DNA of 64,000 bases from positions 103,320,709-103,384,708 of the forward strand of contig CM066737.1 in the NCBI GenBank assembly GCA_033961575.1, written 5' to 3'. The position numbers and the translations under genes are program-made. Positions 46,242 through 58,194 of the stretch are shown here, one piece after another. Positions within the stretch are counted from its first letter, which is position 1. Every line of letters begins with the position of its first letter. The DNA comes from Aselliscus stoliczkanus. Lineage: Eukaryota; Chordata; Mammalia; Chiroptera; Hipposideridae. The notes under the pieces were generated by a model that saw only the letters and a program-made list of their open reading frames with translations, had not been told where the DNA came from and ran no database searches.

Positions 46242-46639
46242 TATATGTTACCAGTCAGTTATGAGTCCTAATTTATGAATGGAGAAGCTAAAACTCCAAT
46301 AGTTTTAAAATATTTTCAAAGGATCACAATGCTAGTAAGTGAAATGAACCAAAAGTAGCAATTTTGGCAAACTAGACAGCATTATGGGGTGAGAAGAGGA
46401 TAAAGGAAGTGGTAGGGGGGATACCACTGCACATGGCAAACCAGGTAGCCACCCCTGGATCTAGGCATTGAACTCTGTAGGTTTAAGATGAGCTAGCAGA
46501 GTGGGCCTGGGGCCAGGAGGTTAGAGATGATGAAAACAACTCAAGCTCTAATTATGGGTGAAGGCAGTGTCCCCTAGGATGTAGTGTGTTTTCAGAAAAG
46601 CAAAGGCTGCACACATGTCAATTAGCAACATGGAGCCTG

Positions 46640-46795
46640 GAACTGGACTGCCTCCTTAGTAGCTGTGTGAGCTTAGGCAAATCACTTAACTTCCCTGTGC
46701 CTCAGTAAAATGGGGCTAACAATAGTACTTATCCTATAGGGTTGCTATGAAGATTAAAAGGGGCTAATATTTATAAAATGTAAATATGTCTTTAT
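46640..46795 (+). repeat. MIR SINE
   Basis: 'agtagctgtgtgagcttagg', 'caaatcacttaacttccctg', 'tgcctcagtaaaatggggct', 'gggttgctatgaagattaaa': one of the best preserved MIRs here. Confidence 0.88.
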
Positions 46796-47063
46796 TAAAT
46801 AAAGTAGATAATGGAGATCAGTAGTGATATGCTTGTAAATATTGAACAACCAGTTCTCTAGAAAAAAATGCTTTAAAAGGTCTGATTTGTAGCATTTGTT
46901 GATTCCAATGGTGTAAATATTCCCACTGTAGCAGGTTTCAAGCTACTGATATAGCATCACTGAATGCAAAATCGGGAAGAGATGGGTACAGTAGCATATC
47001 ATTATATGGTATTTCTACCATACAAATACAGTAGATATAATTGAGCTCAAGGGCATGATCATA
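46796..47063. other. no feature recognised
   Basis: Unique AT-rich sequence. Confidence 0.3.
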
Positions 47064-47065
47064 TA

Positions 47066-47539
47066 CAATAGTTCCCTTTTATCAGCACAAGATACATTCC
47101 AAGAGCCCCAGTGGATGCCTGAAACCGCAGATAGTAACAAACCCTATACATACATAGCTATGATAAAGTTTATAAGTTAGGCACAGTGAGAAATGAACAA
47201 TAACTAATAATAAAAGAGAATAATAACAATAAAATAAGAGTGACTTGAACACCAGCACTGCAGTGCCATAACAGTCAATCTGATCATCCAGAAGGCTACT
47301 AAGCAACTAACAGGTGGGAAGCATATACAGTGTGGAGAAGCTGGACAAAGGGATGGTTCACATCCCTAGTGGGATGGAGCAGGATAGCCGAGATTTCATT
47401 AGGCTACTTAGAACAGTGTGCAATTTAAAAACATGAATTGTTTATTTCTAGAATTTGTCATTTACTATTTTCCGACCATTTTTGACCATGGGTAACGGAA
47501 TCCACAGACAGCAAAACTTCAGATATGGGAGGACTACTG
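47066..47539 (-). mobile_element. Tigger/MER2-like DNA element, antisense
   Basis: Left end 'caatagttcccttttatcag', right end 'atatgggaggactactg', with TA on both sides (47064-47065 and 47540-47541). 'gtaacggaatccacagacag' and 'aattgtttatttctagaatt' are the reverse of the shared 5' region. Confidence 0.88.
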
Positions 47540-47541
47540 TA

Positions 47542-48308
47542 ATGCAATAAAATAATCAGAAAGAGATGAGATTTGAGTATTACCTTTGTTTTAAAAATAA
47601 CTTAATTGTAAGTATATATTATTTATTTTTAATGTAGGCTACATTTAACAGTTGGTTCTCAAGTCCTGACATTTCAACAGTTGTCCAGCGTGAGAAGGGA
47701 AAAGGCTGACTCAACATGCCTGTACTGAATGACACGTAGCTTAGGGAATCTAGACTTCATGGCAAAGAAGAGATCTGTGGGATGAGTTGCTAAGTGGATG
47801 AGCCAAACCTCTGTGCTTCAATGGACATGGACATTGCTTAAAATGTGGTGATACAGGCAACCGCATCTTTGTAGGTGATCCTCTCCTGCTGGTAGCAGGA
47901 GCTGATGCCAACTCAGCACTGTCAACGCCTGGAAACCATCCCAGACTGTGCATCTGCTCTTGCAGTGTCCTTGAAAGGGCAGATTTGTGGAAGCTTTTTT
48001 TTTTATTGTGGAGCACAAAGGAGCCATGCTGGATTATGTTGACAGCACAACCAAATACAGTGAGGGCTTAGTTTGGGAATTTAGGTAGTGCTTTATCAAC
48101 ACTGGGATAATTCAAATGTGTAATGATGGGAAAACAAAGTGTGTTGTCATCCCCTTGATGTTTTCCCCTGCTTTCCTTGTATTCCTCCTTGAGAGGATCA
48201 TTAGAATGTTAAATCATTGTCCAGGAGAGGAGGGTACAAGATGCGTTGGAGCTGTTCTTGAGAAAAAAAGTGAATCTCTGATTATAATCATAGACTTATT
48301 GAGAAGCC

Positions 48309-48310
<2 letters not shown>
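47542..48310. other. no gene recognised
   Basis: An 88-codon minus frame (47750-48016) and an overlapping one are open, but I do not recognise either; possible decayed retrocopy or chance. Confidence 0.3.
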
Positions 48311-48358
<48 letters not shown>

Positions 48359-48370
48359 ACATACACACAC
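48311..48370. repeat. (CA)n microsatellite
   Basis: Pure CA for about 20 units, then interrupted by two T substitutions. Confidence 0.98.
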
Positions 48371-48529
48371 TAAGGAATTAGTAGATCTTCAGTAAATTAT
48401 TTTTTCCTAAATGAATGAATAGATGAATAGAACAATTGGACTTAGAGCAATCAAGAAAACGATTTTTTTTCAAGAAAAAGAGTTACCTAACCTTGATGTG
48501 AAAAGGGTCCTCAACACTGGTAGAATTAT

Positions 48530-48945
48530 TCTTCATAACATACTTGCCCTTTTCCTCACCTCCTCTAGAAGAATAATGCATTTCCCCATTCTGTTGATGT
48601 TGGACTCAGTCATGACTTACTTTGGCCAATGAGGTGTTAGCATGCATGAGGCAAGTAAAGTTTTTAAGCATACTTGAGGGTTGGGCATGCACACTTGTGT
48701 CTCTGCTGTCACCATGAAAAGAGCTTCCCCTGTGGAGTTGCCACCTCTTCAGCCTAGGCTGATGGATGAGACACTGGGAAGAACAGAGTCCAGCCCAAAG
48801 CACAGCAAGCCTGAGTGGGACCACAGCTTGAGGCAGAGCAGTCCTTTAGAGGCCAACCTAGAACACCCAAACTCAGCCAACTCACAAACATGTGTGTGGT
48901 TGTTTGTTATACAGCAATAACTGATTAATGCAACCAAAAGTGGAC
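48530..48945 (+). repeat. MaLR/ERVL-type LTR, degraded
   Basis: 'actttggccaatgaggtgtt', 'ttctctgctgtcaccatgaa'-like text and the end 'ttgttatacagcaataactgatta' fit a sense LTR of the MaLR/ERVL class. No coding region. Confidence 0.6.
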
Positions 48946-49317
48946 CTTGAGGCTAAATGCTACAGGGCCATACACAGGGTCATTGTCCTGGTAAGAACGG
49001 GATGGAATTACTACCTTTGTGTCAAGAGGTGATAAGCAGAGAGAACACTTTTTCAATTAATTCACCAATCCATTATCTTTATCAAGAGCTTTTCATGTGC
49101 TGGATTTTCTGCCAGGTCCACAAATACAACCTGACATTGAAAACCAAAATTCCACTCTTGAATTTGATTTATGATTATGCGGAATATATGGTCCCTGCCT
49201 GCATTTTCTCCATTAAGGGACATATGAACTCTTTGAAATTTTCCATTGGCATCTTTTTAGGGAGGAAGGGATGGAAAGAAACTCTTTTCCTCTTTGTTTA
49301 AAAGGCCACTTTACTTA

Positions 49318-49790
49318 TGTATTAGTTAGGACTCTTTTTGCTATGAGAGATGGAAACCCAACACAAAGTGGGTTAAGCCTAAGAAAAAACATAGTAGTCA
49401 CCAAACTGAAAAGTCCAGAGAATTGGCATCAGGAAAAGACTGTCCCAGGGGTTTAACATATATCATTAGGACCCACTTTCCCTCTATTTCTTGTTTCTAT
49501 TGTTTTCTGTGTTGGCTTTATTCCCAGAGTCCTTGTGGAGAAAAGATGGCAGCCAAAATTCCAGGTCTTCTTCATCCCAGGTTCAAACCCAAAGGATAAG
49601 ATTTTTTTCTGTAGCTCCCACTAGGTCCAGAGATTGACTGTGACTGAGACTATTGCTTCACTTGAGTCACATGCCTATCACTGAACCAATCACTGTGGTT
49701 GAGGGAAGGAAGTGTTCTGGTTGGCAAAGGATAGGTTATGTATCATGATTGTGCTTCCCTCCTTTAAGAGCTACCAACAAAGAAGGAAAA
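49318..49790. repeat. ancient interspersed repeat, family uncertain
   Basis: 'gttaggactctttttgctatgagag', 'ctgaaaagtccagagaattg', 'aagatggcagccaaaattcc', 'tatcactgaaccaatcactg' belong to a common mammal-wide repeat, possibly an old L1 3' UTR. Confidence 0.5.
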
Positions 49791-49909
49791 GAAAAAAAAT
49801 AGGAGTAAGGGTACCAGAAGTAATGTGAAAGGAAATTATAGATAAAAAAGAAAAATAAGCATTGGTAGGCTCCTTTAAAAGTAGTTAGGTACATAAATTG
49901 ATTTTTGAG

Positions 49910-51060
49910 AAGGATGCTACATGTAAGAGAATGAAGTTGGACTCCTACCTCATACCATATACCAAATTAATATGAAATTGACCTAAGGCCTAAATTTAAG
50001 AGCAAAACTTATACAATTCTTAAAAGAATACATAGAATTAAATCTTTGTAATCTTGGATTTGGCAGTGGATTATTAGACATGACACCGAAAGCACAGGCA
50101 ACAAAAGAAAAACTAGATAAATTAGACTTTGTTCAAGTTAAAAACTATTGCACCTCAAAGGATACTATAAAGAAAGTCAAAAGACAGGCCGGCCGAGTGG
50201 CGCATTGGTTAAGAGCTGGTTTGGGATGCCAGAAGCCTCGATTCGTATCCCACCTATGAGGGCCAGTGACACTGCCCTCTACAGCTAAGATGGTGAACAA
50301 CAGCTCCACCTGGAGCTGGGCTGTGCGAGCCCCGGTGATGGTGTAGGCTGCAGCCCCTGCTGCAGTGGCCTGCCATAGGCTACAGTGAGTGGCCAGCAGC
50401 CAGCGTGAGCTGCCAATAGCTGCGGTGAGCAAGTAGCCAGAGGCCGGCAACTGATCTGCCTCATCTGGAAAGAGCACAATGATGATACCAACATGGGCCA
50501 ATGAAGCAACATCCTCCGCAACTAGACTGAAGAACAAAAAGACAGCAACTTGTCTGTTCCCCTTCCCCGATTCCCCAACGCTGTTCCCCTCCCCCAATTC
50601 CCCAATAAAATCTTAAAAAAAAGAAAGTCAAAAGACAACCCACAGAATGGGAGAAAGTATTTGCAAATCACATGTCTGATACAGGACTTGTATCTAGAAT
50701 ACATAAAGAACTCTTACAACTCAATAATAAAAGACAAATAACGCAATTTAAAAGTGGGCAATGGGTCTGAAGACATTTCTACAAAGAATATATGCAAATG
50801 GCCACCAAGCACACAAAAAGAAGCTCAACATCAGTTGTCATTAGAGAAACGGAAATCAAAACCACAATTAGATACCATTTCATACCTACTAGGATGGGTC
50901 TAATCAAAAAATCATAATAACCAATATTGACATGGATGTGGGAAAACTGGAATCTTTATACATTGCTGGTGGAAATGGAAAATGGTGCCATCACTACGGA
51001 AAACAGTGTGGTAGTTCCTTAAAAAGTTAAATAGAGCATTGCCATTTGACTCAGCTATTT
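49910..51060 (+). repeat. L1 LINE ORF2 end, sense, with long SINE inside
   Basis: Sense L1: 'ggatttggcagtggattatt', 'gacatgacaccgaaagcaca', then after the SINE 'cccacagaatgggagaaagt', 'tgctggtggaaatggaaaat', 'gtgtggtagttccttaaaaa'. Frames are broken; it is a dead fragment. Confidence 0.85.
50187..50620 (+). repeat. long tRNA-derived SINE inside the L1
   Basis: Sense long form from 'ggccggccgagtggcgcatt' to 'ccccaataaaatcttaaaaa'. Perfect 17-bp TSD, 'aagaaagtcaaaagaca', at 50170-50186 and 50621-50637. Confidence 0.97.
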
Positions 51061-53000
51061 CACACAAAAAGAATAAAATACCTAGGAATAAACTTAACAA
51101 AGGATGTGAAGGACCTATACACTGAAAACTATAAGACATTTTTAAAAGAAATTGAAGAAGACACAAAGAAATGGGAAGACTTTTCATGTTCATGGATTGG
51201 AAGAATTAGCATAATTAAAATAGCCATATTACAAAGCAAAATATAGATTTAATGCAATCTCCATCAAAATCCCAGTGGCATTTTTTAAAGAAATAGAACC
51301 AAAAAAATCATCAGATTTGTATGGACTCACTAAAGACCACAAATAGCCAAAGCAATCCTAAGAAAAAAGAAGAAAGCTGGAGGTATCACACTCCCTGACT
51401 TCAGCTTGTACTACAAATCTACAGTAATCAAAACAGGATGGCATTAGCAGAAAAACAGACACACAGACCAATGAAATAGAATTGAAAACCCAGAAAAAAA
51501 CCCCACATATACGAGGTGTGATCAAACAATATGGTAAATCTTTAAATTTAAAAATATAATTACAGCAAAAGACACATTGCCATTAACCCCCCTCAAAATT
51601 CTTCCCCTTGATTCAAACACACTTATCCCACCATTCTTGCCACTTCCTGAAGCAGTTCTGGAAGTCCTCTTTTGTGAGTATCTTTAGTTGCACTTTTGTG
51701 GCTGCCTCCATGTCCTGAATCGATTCAAAACGTTTACCTTTCATGGTCATCTGGATTTTGGGGAAGAGCCAGAAGTCGCTCAAGCCAGATCCAGTGAATA
51801 AGGTGGATGAGGACACGCTATAATGTTTTTATTTGACAGAAATTGCCATACCAGAAGCAATGTGTGACCTGGAGCCTTTTAGACTGCTATCTGTCATTGT
51901 ATACCAAAATTAACTCAAAATGGATCAAAGTCCTAAACAAAGACTTGAAACAGTAAACTGTAGAGGAGAAAGCATAGGTACTAAACTTATGGACCTTGGG
52001 TTCAGAGAGGATTTTATGAATTTGACCTCAAAGGCAAGGGAAGTAAAAGCTAAAATAAATAAATGGGACTATCTCAAACTAAAAAACTTCTGCACAGCAA
52101 AAGAAACCATTGACAAAATAAAGAGGCAACCAGCCAAATGGGAGAAGATATTTGCAAAGAACATCTCCAAAATATATAAAGAACACATACGGTTCAACAA
52201 CAAAAACATGAACAATCCAATTAAAAAATGGGCAGAGGAACTTCTCCCAAGAAGACATACTAACAGCCAACAGACATATGAAAAATACTCAACTTCACTA
52301 GCTATTAGGAAAATGCAAATCAAAACCACAAGAAGATCCCACCTCACACCTGTGAGAAAGTGTATCATCAACATGACAAGTAATAACAAGTGTTGGAGAG
52401 GCTGTGGAGGAAAAGGAACCCTCATATTGTTGGTGCAAATGCAGACTGGTGCAGCCATTATGGAAAACAATATGGAAGCTCCTCAAAAATTTAAGAATAG
52501 AGTTACCATATGACCCAGCAATACCTCTCCTGGGTATCTACCCAAAAAATCTGAAAATATTTATCGGTAAAAATATATGAATTCCAATGTTCACAGCAGC
52601 TTTATTTACGGTGGCCAAGACATGGAAACAACCAAAGTGTCCTTCAATAGGTGATTGGATAAAGAAGTTGTGGTATATATACACAATGGACTACTATTCT
52701 GCCATAAGAAAAGTTGAAATTGTGCCATTTGGGACAATATGGATGGATCTTGAGATTATTATGCTAGGCAAAATAAGTCAGACAGAAAAAGTCAAGAACC
52801 ATATGATTTCACTGATATGTGGGATATAAAACTGAAAGCAACAAAGAAATAAGACAAACAAATGAAGAAACAAAAACTCATAGAAAGAGACAACAGTTTG
52901 CTGGTTATGAGAGAGGGTAAGGGGGGAGGGGGGATAATAGAAGACGGAAGGAGAACAATATGCATTTTCTGCTGGCATTTCGTAATAAAAATAGAGCCTC
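51061..53000 (+). pseudogene. L1 LINE ORF2 fragment, sense, disrupted
   Basis: Reverse-transcriptase-protein C-terminal region. The first part (51070-51246) encodes [19 protein letters not shown] and [20 protein letters not shown]; after a mariner, 51920-52513 encodes [20 protein letters not shown] and [15 protein letters not shown]. Stops and frameshifts separate the parts. The 3' UTR follows to about 53000 ('aataagtcagacagaaaaag'). The 197-codon frame at 51920-52513 is thus a remnant of L1 ORF2 and not a host gene. Confidence 0.88.
51513..51882 (-). mobile_element. truncated mariner in L1, transposase C-terminal remnant
   Basis: Left end CGAGGTGTGATCAAACAATA after TA (51511-51512). The minus strand encodes FWLFPKIQMTMKGKRFESIQ and LTKEDFQNCFRKWQEWWDK, the C-terminal part of a mariner transposase. 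The right boundary returns to L1 near 51882. The N-terminal half and other terminus are absent. Confidence 0.82.
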
Positions 53001-53440
53001 TTAGCACTCTGACGATTGCATTAATTTGTAACACATGATGGCACAAAAAGACAGGAAATTTTATTTTAAGTCTTCATTAATGGCCTGGAAGAGAGAGTAA
53101 ACAGCAGGCTCATTAAGTTTTCCACTGATACCCATTAGAAAGCTTTCCCACACTGGGAAGGCCAATGAAGTTATCTAAATAAATCTAGAGAGTTTGGGCA
53201 AGAATCAAACTATAGGAATTTAACCTGTTGAATGACAAGGTAATGTATTTGGAGGAGAGAGAAAATAATTGTGACAATAATATACTTGGAAGGTAGTGTG
53301 GACAAAGATAGAATTAGAGGGTAAAATTAGGTAGAAGTAAACACTTAATGTGTTATGAAGAGCCTGTAGCCCATATTAGGCAGATGATCACAATCTATGA
53401 ATTGAAATAATGGAAGTCGAATACATTTAATCAAAACCCT
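53001..53440. other. no feature recognised
   Basis: Unique sequence. Confidence 0.3.
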
Positions 53441-53447
53441 ACTCACA

Positions 53448-53650
53448 TAGTAGTTAAGAACTTGGGATCTGGAGTCAGATACCTTGAGTCTCAATCTCAT
53501 TTCTGCCATTTACTTGTACAAGTTAATTTACTTTTCCACACTTCATTTATCTCATGTATTAGATATAGACAATAATTTTTTTTCTCACAGAAATAAAGAT
53601 TATAATCTTAGCTGGGGAGCCTAGCATAGTGTCTGGCACTCAGGGACCAG
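53448..53650 (+). repeat. MIR SINE
   Basis: 'tagttaagaacttgggatct', 'ggagtcagataccttgagtc', 'atttctgccatttacttgta' and 'tagcatagtgtctggcactc': near full-length MIR. Confidence 0.75.
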
Positions 53651-53919
53651 TACCTGTCAGCAATTTTATTTTATTTTTTTGACTTTTTTACTCTATATTT
53701 TTCAGTGTTCATTCTATTTGACACATCAACATTGGACTGTGGATAATTACTCTCTCAACCTGCAACTCCACATGGTCTCACACTTCTTTGCTGGCCTTAA
53801 GAAATTAGATTTACTTAGAGCAAAGCAGGCTGTCCATTTTGCTATGATGAGCAATTTTAATTTATTATTTTTATTAGTATTTCAACAGCTTCCTAATGGT
53901 TCCTCCTGATTCCTGTCAA

Positions 53920-54130
53920 CACTCAACTTTGCCGTGAGAATGATCTGTCTCATAAACAAATGTGAAGCTCTTATATTTTGGCTTAAAACATTCTTCCGGC
54001 TATATGAAGCCTATGGACGAAAGTTCAAATCACTTATGTGGTGCATAAGACTCCTCAAGCTCTAGCTCCAATCCCTTTTCTGTCTTTATCTCCAACTGTT
54101 ATATTTCCCTGTGTGCACTCTACTTGCAGT
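53920..54130 (+). repeat. L2 LINE fragment, sense
   Basis: 'gcttaaaacattcttccggc', 'agttcaaatcacttatgtgg', 'tcaagctctagctccaatcc' fit L2 3' region. Confidence 0.45.
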
Positions 54131-54686
54131 TAACCTAAGCTTTTATGTCTCTTGGAATCCGAAACCTTTACATGAACTATTCCTTTTTCCTGAAGTGGGA
54201 GGAAAGAAACTTTCTGCGTGTCAAGAGTTGCGAGGGGTCTGTGCTGCTTACCCTACCAGGAACGTACAAGTTAGTATGGATCTCATGGATGCAGTCAGAA
54301 GACATGAAATCCCGGAGTGAGAGACAAAGATCTTTATCACACACAGTACAAGAAGCATGAGTGCCATGTTTGTGCCAGTTTCCCTTGCCTGCCATGTAAC
54401 ACAAAAGTGACATGGCGCGGCCCAAGCGGATGCTGTGCACACAGTGAGTGGTATGTGTAATAGCGGAGGGCCCCAATCTTAGGAAACTAAAATATTTTAT
54501 AATGGGACACAAGCAAACCTACCTTAGCTTTGCCCCAGATGGAGACATTATTTTTATTATATTGGACAGCAAACAAACCTGCCACCTCTTCTGGAGAGAG
54601 ACACAATTAATATCTTCCAAGGCTTTAAAAATATATTTGCCCAATATCACAGCTCATAAAACAAACAACTGCAGCCTGCTTTTATT
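54131..54686. other. no gene recognised
   Basis: Overlapping open frames (54111-54512, both strands) lack known motifs. Confidence 0.3.
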
Positions 54687-54700
54687 TAAAATAGTGGTAT

Positions 54701-54843
54701 TTTTTTTTTTAGCTGAGCCATCCTGCCACCTGTTGGCAGCTCAGTGGCAGCTCAGCTCGGGCTGGCATCGAACCACCATTGTTCAGAGCTCAGCTTGCAC
54801 TCTTGAGCGAGCTCTTAACCAACTGAGCCACTCGGCTGGCCCC
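54701..54843 (-). repeat. tRNA-derived SINE-B
   Basis: 'agctgagccatcctgccacc' to 'gccactcggctggcccc'. TSD 'taaaatagtggtat' / 'taaaataatggtat' at 54687-54700 and 54844-54857. Confidence 0.93.
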
Positions 54844-55189
54844 TAAAATAATGGTATTTTTTGATCATGGATTGTTTTGCATTAATTTTGATTTTTAAAA
54901 ATATTATTTATTTTGATGACTGAGTTTTTTGCTATCCTTTTGAACTTTGTGCCTGAGGCAAGTGCCTCACTCACCTCACTCTAATCCAAGCCCTGCTAAA
55001 AAAATGTTTTTATACCTATTATCTACATTTGCAATATATAATTTATATGTTTGTGTATATACATGTGTACATCTTTATAGCAATACTGATAGAGACACAC
55101 ACATATGCATATACTTTTGCTTCAGTGACACCCAAGAAATTCATTACATAAGCTCTTCTGTACCTTTCTTTTGCACTTAATAATATATT

Positions 55190-55870
55190 TTCTCCACCTT
55201 TCACATAGGCATACAAATCTGCTTTATTTTTTAAAGCTCCGTAAAGCTCCACAGGATTGAGGCAATATACTTTCCTTAATCAGCACCATATTGATGGACT
55301 TTGAATTGTTTCCAGTTCTTTGTCATTCAAAGAAATGATGTCATAAACATTTTTCTACCTACGCATGGTGAAGTAAATGCATAGGACAACTTCTGAGCAG
55401 TAAAATTGCTGGATCAAAGAGTGAATAATTCTATATTTGTTAGGTATATTACTAAATTCCTTCCCCCAACCTCTTTATACTCCCACTAACAATGTATGGA
55501 AATGCATTTTTCCCCCCACACTTTCAAAAACACTGGGTTCTAACAAATCTATGAAATTTTTGCTGACTTCGTACATGAAGAATATTACTATCTTTTGATT
55601 TGCATTTTTTGATTATTAGTGGTTTTCCCATATTTATTGTCTGTATATAATTTGTTTCCTGGAAACTGCCTGTTCATATCTTTTTTCCATGTTATATTGT
55701 TCTGATTTTTCTTATTAATTAGAATGGGCCCTTTGAAATCAATGCTATGATGTAAATGATGTATATATTTTACCCAGCTTGCTGTCTTTAAACATTCTTC
55801 CATTGTATCACTTTGGGAGGGGTATAAATGTCTAATCATTAGGTTGTTTTTGTATACCTGAAACTAAAAT
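55190..55870 (-). repeat. old L1 LINE, antisense
   Basis: 'ttgaattgtttccagttctt', 'gtaaaattgctggatcaaag', 'ttatactcccactaacaatg', 'atcttttgatttgcattttt' are reversed L1 text. It ends near 55870. Confidence 0.65.
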
Positions 55871-56164
55871 AAAAATAAAATATAAAGAACTCTTCCATTG
55901 TTAATTTTTCCATAAAGTTTTTTTAATACTCAGATTTAACAATCTTTTATGATGTCTGAACTTTGTATCTTTCTTTCAGACTTGATAATTTTTTTAATTA
56001 GTTTCACATGTACAAAACTACATAGTGATTAGACTATGTACCCCATACCCCATAAAGTGGGAACCCCGGTAAGTCTATTACCCATTTGACACTGTACATT
56101 GTTATTACAATATTATTGACTGTATTCCCCATGCTTTACTTTATATCTCATGACTATTTTTTTT

Positions 56165-56259
56165 TTGAGGGCAGTGTCACTGGCCCTCATATGTGGGACC
56201 GAACTGGGACAGCTGGCATCCCAAGCCAGCGCTCAACCACCGCGCCACTCGGCCGGCCC
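56165..56259 (-). repeat. short head-only tRNA SINE in the L1 tail
   Basis: 'tgagggcagtgtcactggcc' to 'gccactcggccggccc', with 'actattttttt' on both sides, so it lies in the reversed A tail of the inner L1. Confidence 0.9.
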
Positions 56260-56447
56260 ACTATTTTTTTTAATTATAGTTGACATTCAATATTATTTTA
56301 TATTAGTTTCAGGTACACTCATACAGTGCAGTGGCTAGATACTTATATATAATCTATGAAGTTATCCTTCTGATAAGTCTAGGACCCACCTGACACTATA
56401 CATAGGTTTTACAATATTATTGACTATATTCCCCATACTGTACTTTA

Positions 56448-56560
56448 TTTATTTATTTATTTATTTTTGAGGGCAGTGTCACTGGCCCTCATATGTGGGA
56501 CTGAACCCGGGCCGCTGGCTTCCCAGGCCAGCGCTTAACCACCGCGCCACTCGGCCGGCC
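56448..56560 (-). repeat. short head-only tRNA SINE in the inner L1
   Basis: Perfect 17-bp TSD, 'ccccatactgtacttta', at 56431-56447 and 56561-56577. Its tail has become an (ATTT)n run (56446-56466). One of the cleanest, probably young, insertions. Confidence 0.97.
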
Positions 56561-56792
56561 CCCCATACTGTACTTTAAATCCCTGTGACTATTTTCAGAC
56601 TTGATAAACATTAAAATTAAAAATAATAAATTATTATTATCCTTAAGCAATCCATTTTTAAAGACCAATTAAAATAAATTGGTTTATAAGCTAAAAAATT
56701 AAAATAGTGCTGCCCCCTATCTTCAGGGATAACTATTGCTGTCTCTTAGTTTGTAAATAAAGAATAATCATACACCTATATTAATAGCAGGA

Positions 56793-56793
56793 T

Positions 56794-56821
<28 letters not shown>
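56793..56821. repeat. (CA)n microsatellite
   Basis: About 14 CA units. Confidence 0.97.
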
Positions 56822-56824
<3 letters not shown>

Positions 56825-58190
56825 CATTATGCAAAGATATTTAACACATAATATATGTAATATACAATGGCCAGGAACTTATTCTTATTAATTCCTATTA
56901 ATTTTTCTTCTCCCCTTTCAATTCTTATTAATTTTCTTCTCCTTGTTCAATTATTTCACCTTTTGGCCAAGAATTTCCTCATCTTTGGTGATATCTGAAG
57001 TCTCTGCCAGCCCTATGATTTGACACAATTTTTTTCTTTATCCTACCTTATGCAAACCCAACTCAATCATGTGGGTTATAATATTTCCTGTTGTTTGGTT
57101 TCTGAAATTAGCATAGCTTCTAGGACATCTCTTTTTATCCCATGATTTGCAATTCTTATCTCTATCAGCTTCCTGCATTTCTGCACTGACTGAATAGTGT
57201 GAGCTAGCAAATATCTACATCTCCTCTACCTAGAAACAGTTTTTCACTTTTCCCTGGGTGGATATGTAGGATTTAAGTCATTTGAGCATTTGTCTGATCT
57301 ATTAATGTATTGTTTCTATGTTTTGAGGTAAACAATATCCATCTAGAAATATTTTTAGAATTTATGAGGAGGTAATTCTGGTCACAATGTGTCAAAAGCT
57401 ATTGACATTTCCGAAGACAAGATTATAATGACAAACTTGGTCTTTTCAACCTTCACATTAATGTGGGTCATTACATTGATCCAAATGAAGATAGAGGTGG
57501 AGTCAGCCTGAAATTGAATGTGAGTGTAAAATGAATAATGAACTCTCCCGCCCTCCCTTCTTCCCTTCCACAATTCCACATAGAATTACAAAGATCTAAA
57601 AAAAAAATATGTAAACACGAGATCAGTTTCAGTTGTCTGAGACATCTGTATTCCATAGTGTGACGACAACACAATTGATTTGGGGGAAAATTTTAAATAT
57701 GTATGAGCTAACCAGTCTCATATATAACCATTCACTTATTTGTGGGCTGAATGACACATTTTGGCAACTGAATATTAAAGAATGTTTAATTCACTTCATA
57801 TATATGTATATCCAGAGGGAATAGAGCAATGAAAACAGAAACAGCTAATTAAATATCTTGGTGAACTGGCAAGTAGCTGAAACTTGTTTACAAGCTTGGT
57901 ATACTGCATAATTAGAATCAATTTGGGGAGGACAAAATTCCCAATGCTTAAGATTCTAATTTTCCTCCTTGGGGATAAACCTATAGATGCATACCATTGC
58001 TGGAGAATAAACAGGACTTTCTTTCTGGAAGAAACATGCATGATACTCTTGCCTGGATGCTATTTTAGATTTCTCAACAACTATCTTTACTGTTAGCAAT
58101 AGTATTATGAAGTCAAATGACTCAGAGGCTTGTAAAGAGATATAACTGATTGCTACAGAGGGTACCTGAGCGTCCCTTTAGTGTCAACTA
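56822..58190. other. repeat-poor, no gene recognised
   Basis: AT-rich unique sequence. No convincing repeat or exon. 57700-58060 has several TAAT/ATTA motifs ('cagctaattaaatatc', 'gcataattagaatc'). Confidence 0.3.
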
Positions 58191-58194
58191 ACCC

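Larger units (their letters stand above)
55989..56592 (-). repeat. nested L1 3' ends (two), each antisense, plus two short SINEs
   Basis: Outer L1 fragment: 55989-56150, bounded by 15-bp TSD 'tttcagacttgataa' (55974-55988 and 56593-56607). A second L1 3' end (about 56271-56586) entered near its 5' edge, with 'tgactatttt' at 56151-56160 and 56587-56596. Both carry 'attattgactgtattcccc'-type text. Confidence 0.85.

Noticed and set aside
51920..52513. 197-codon open frame, the longest in the window
   Set aside because: It is L1 ORF2 C-terminal sequence with decay beyond both ends. The antisense frame 52069-52470 is its shadow.
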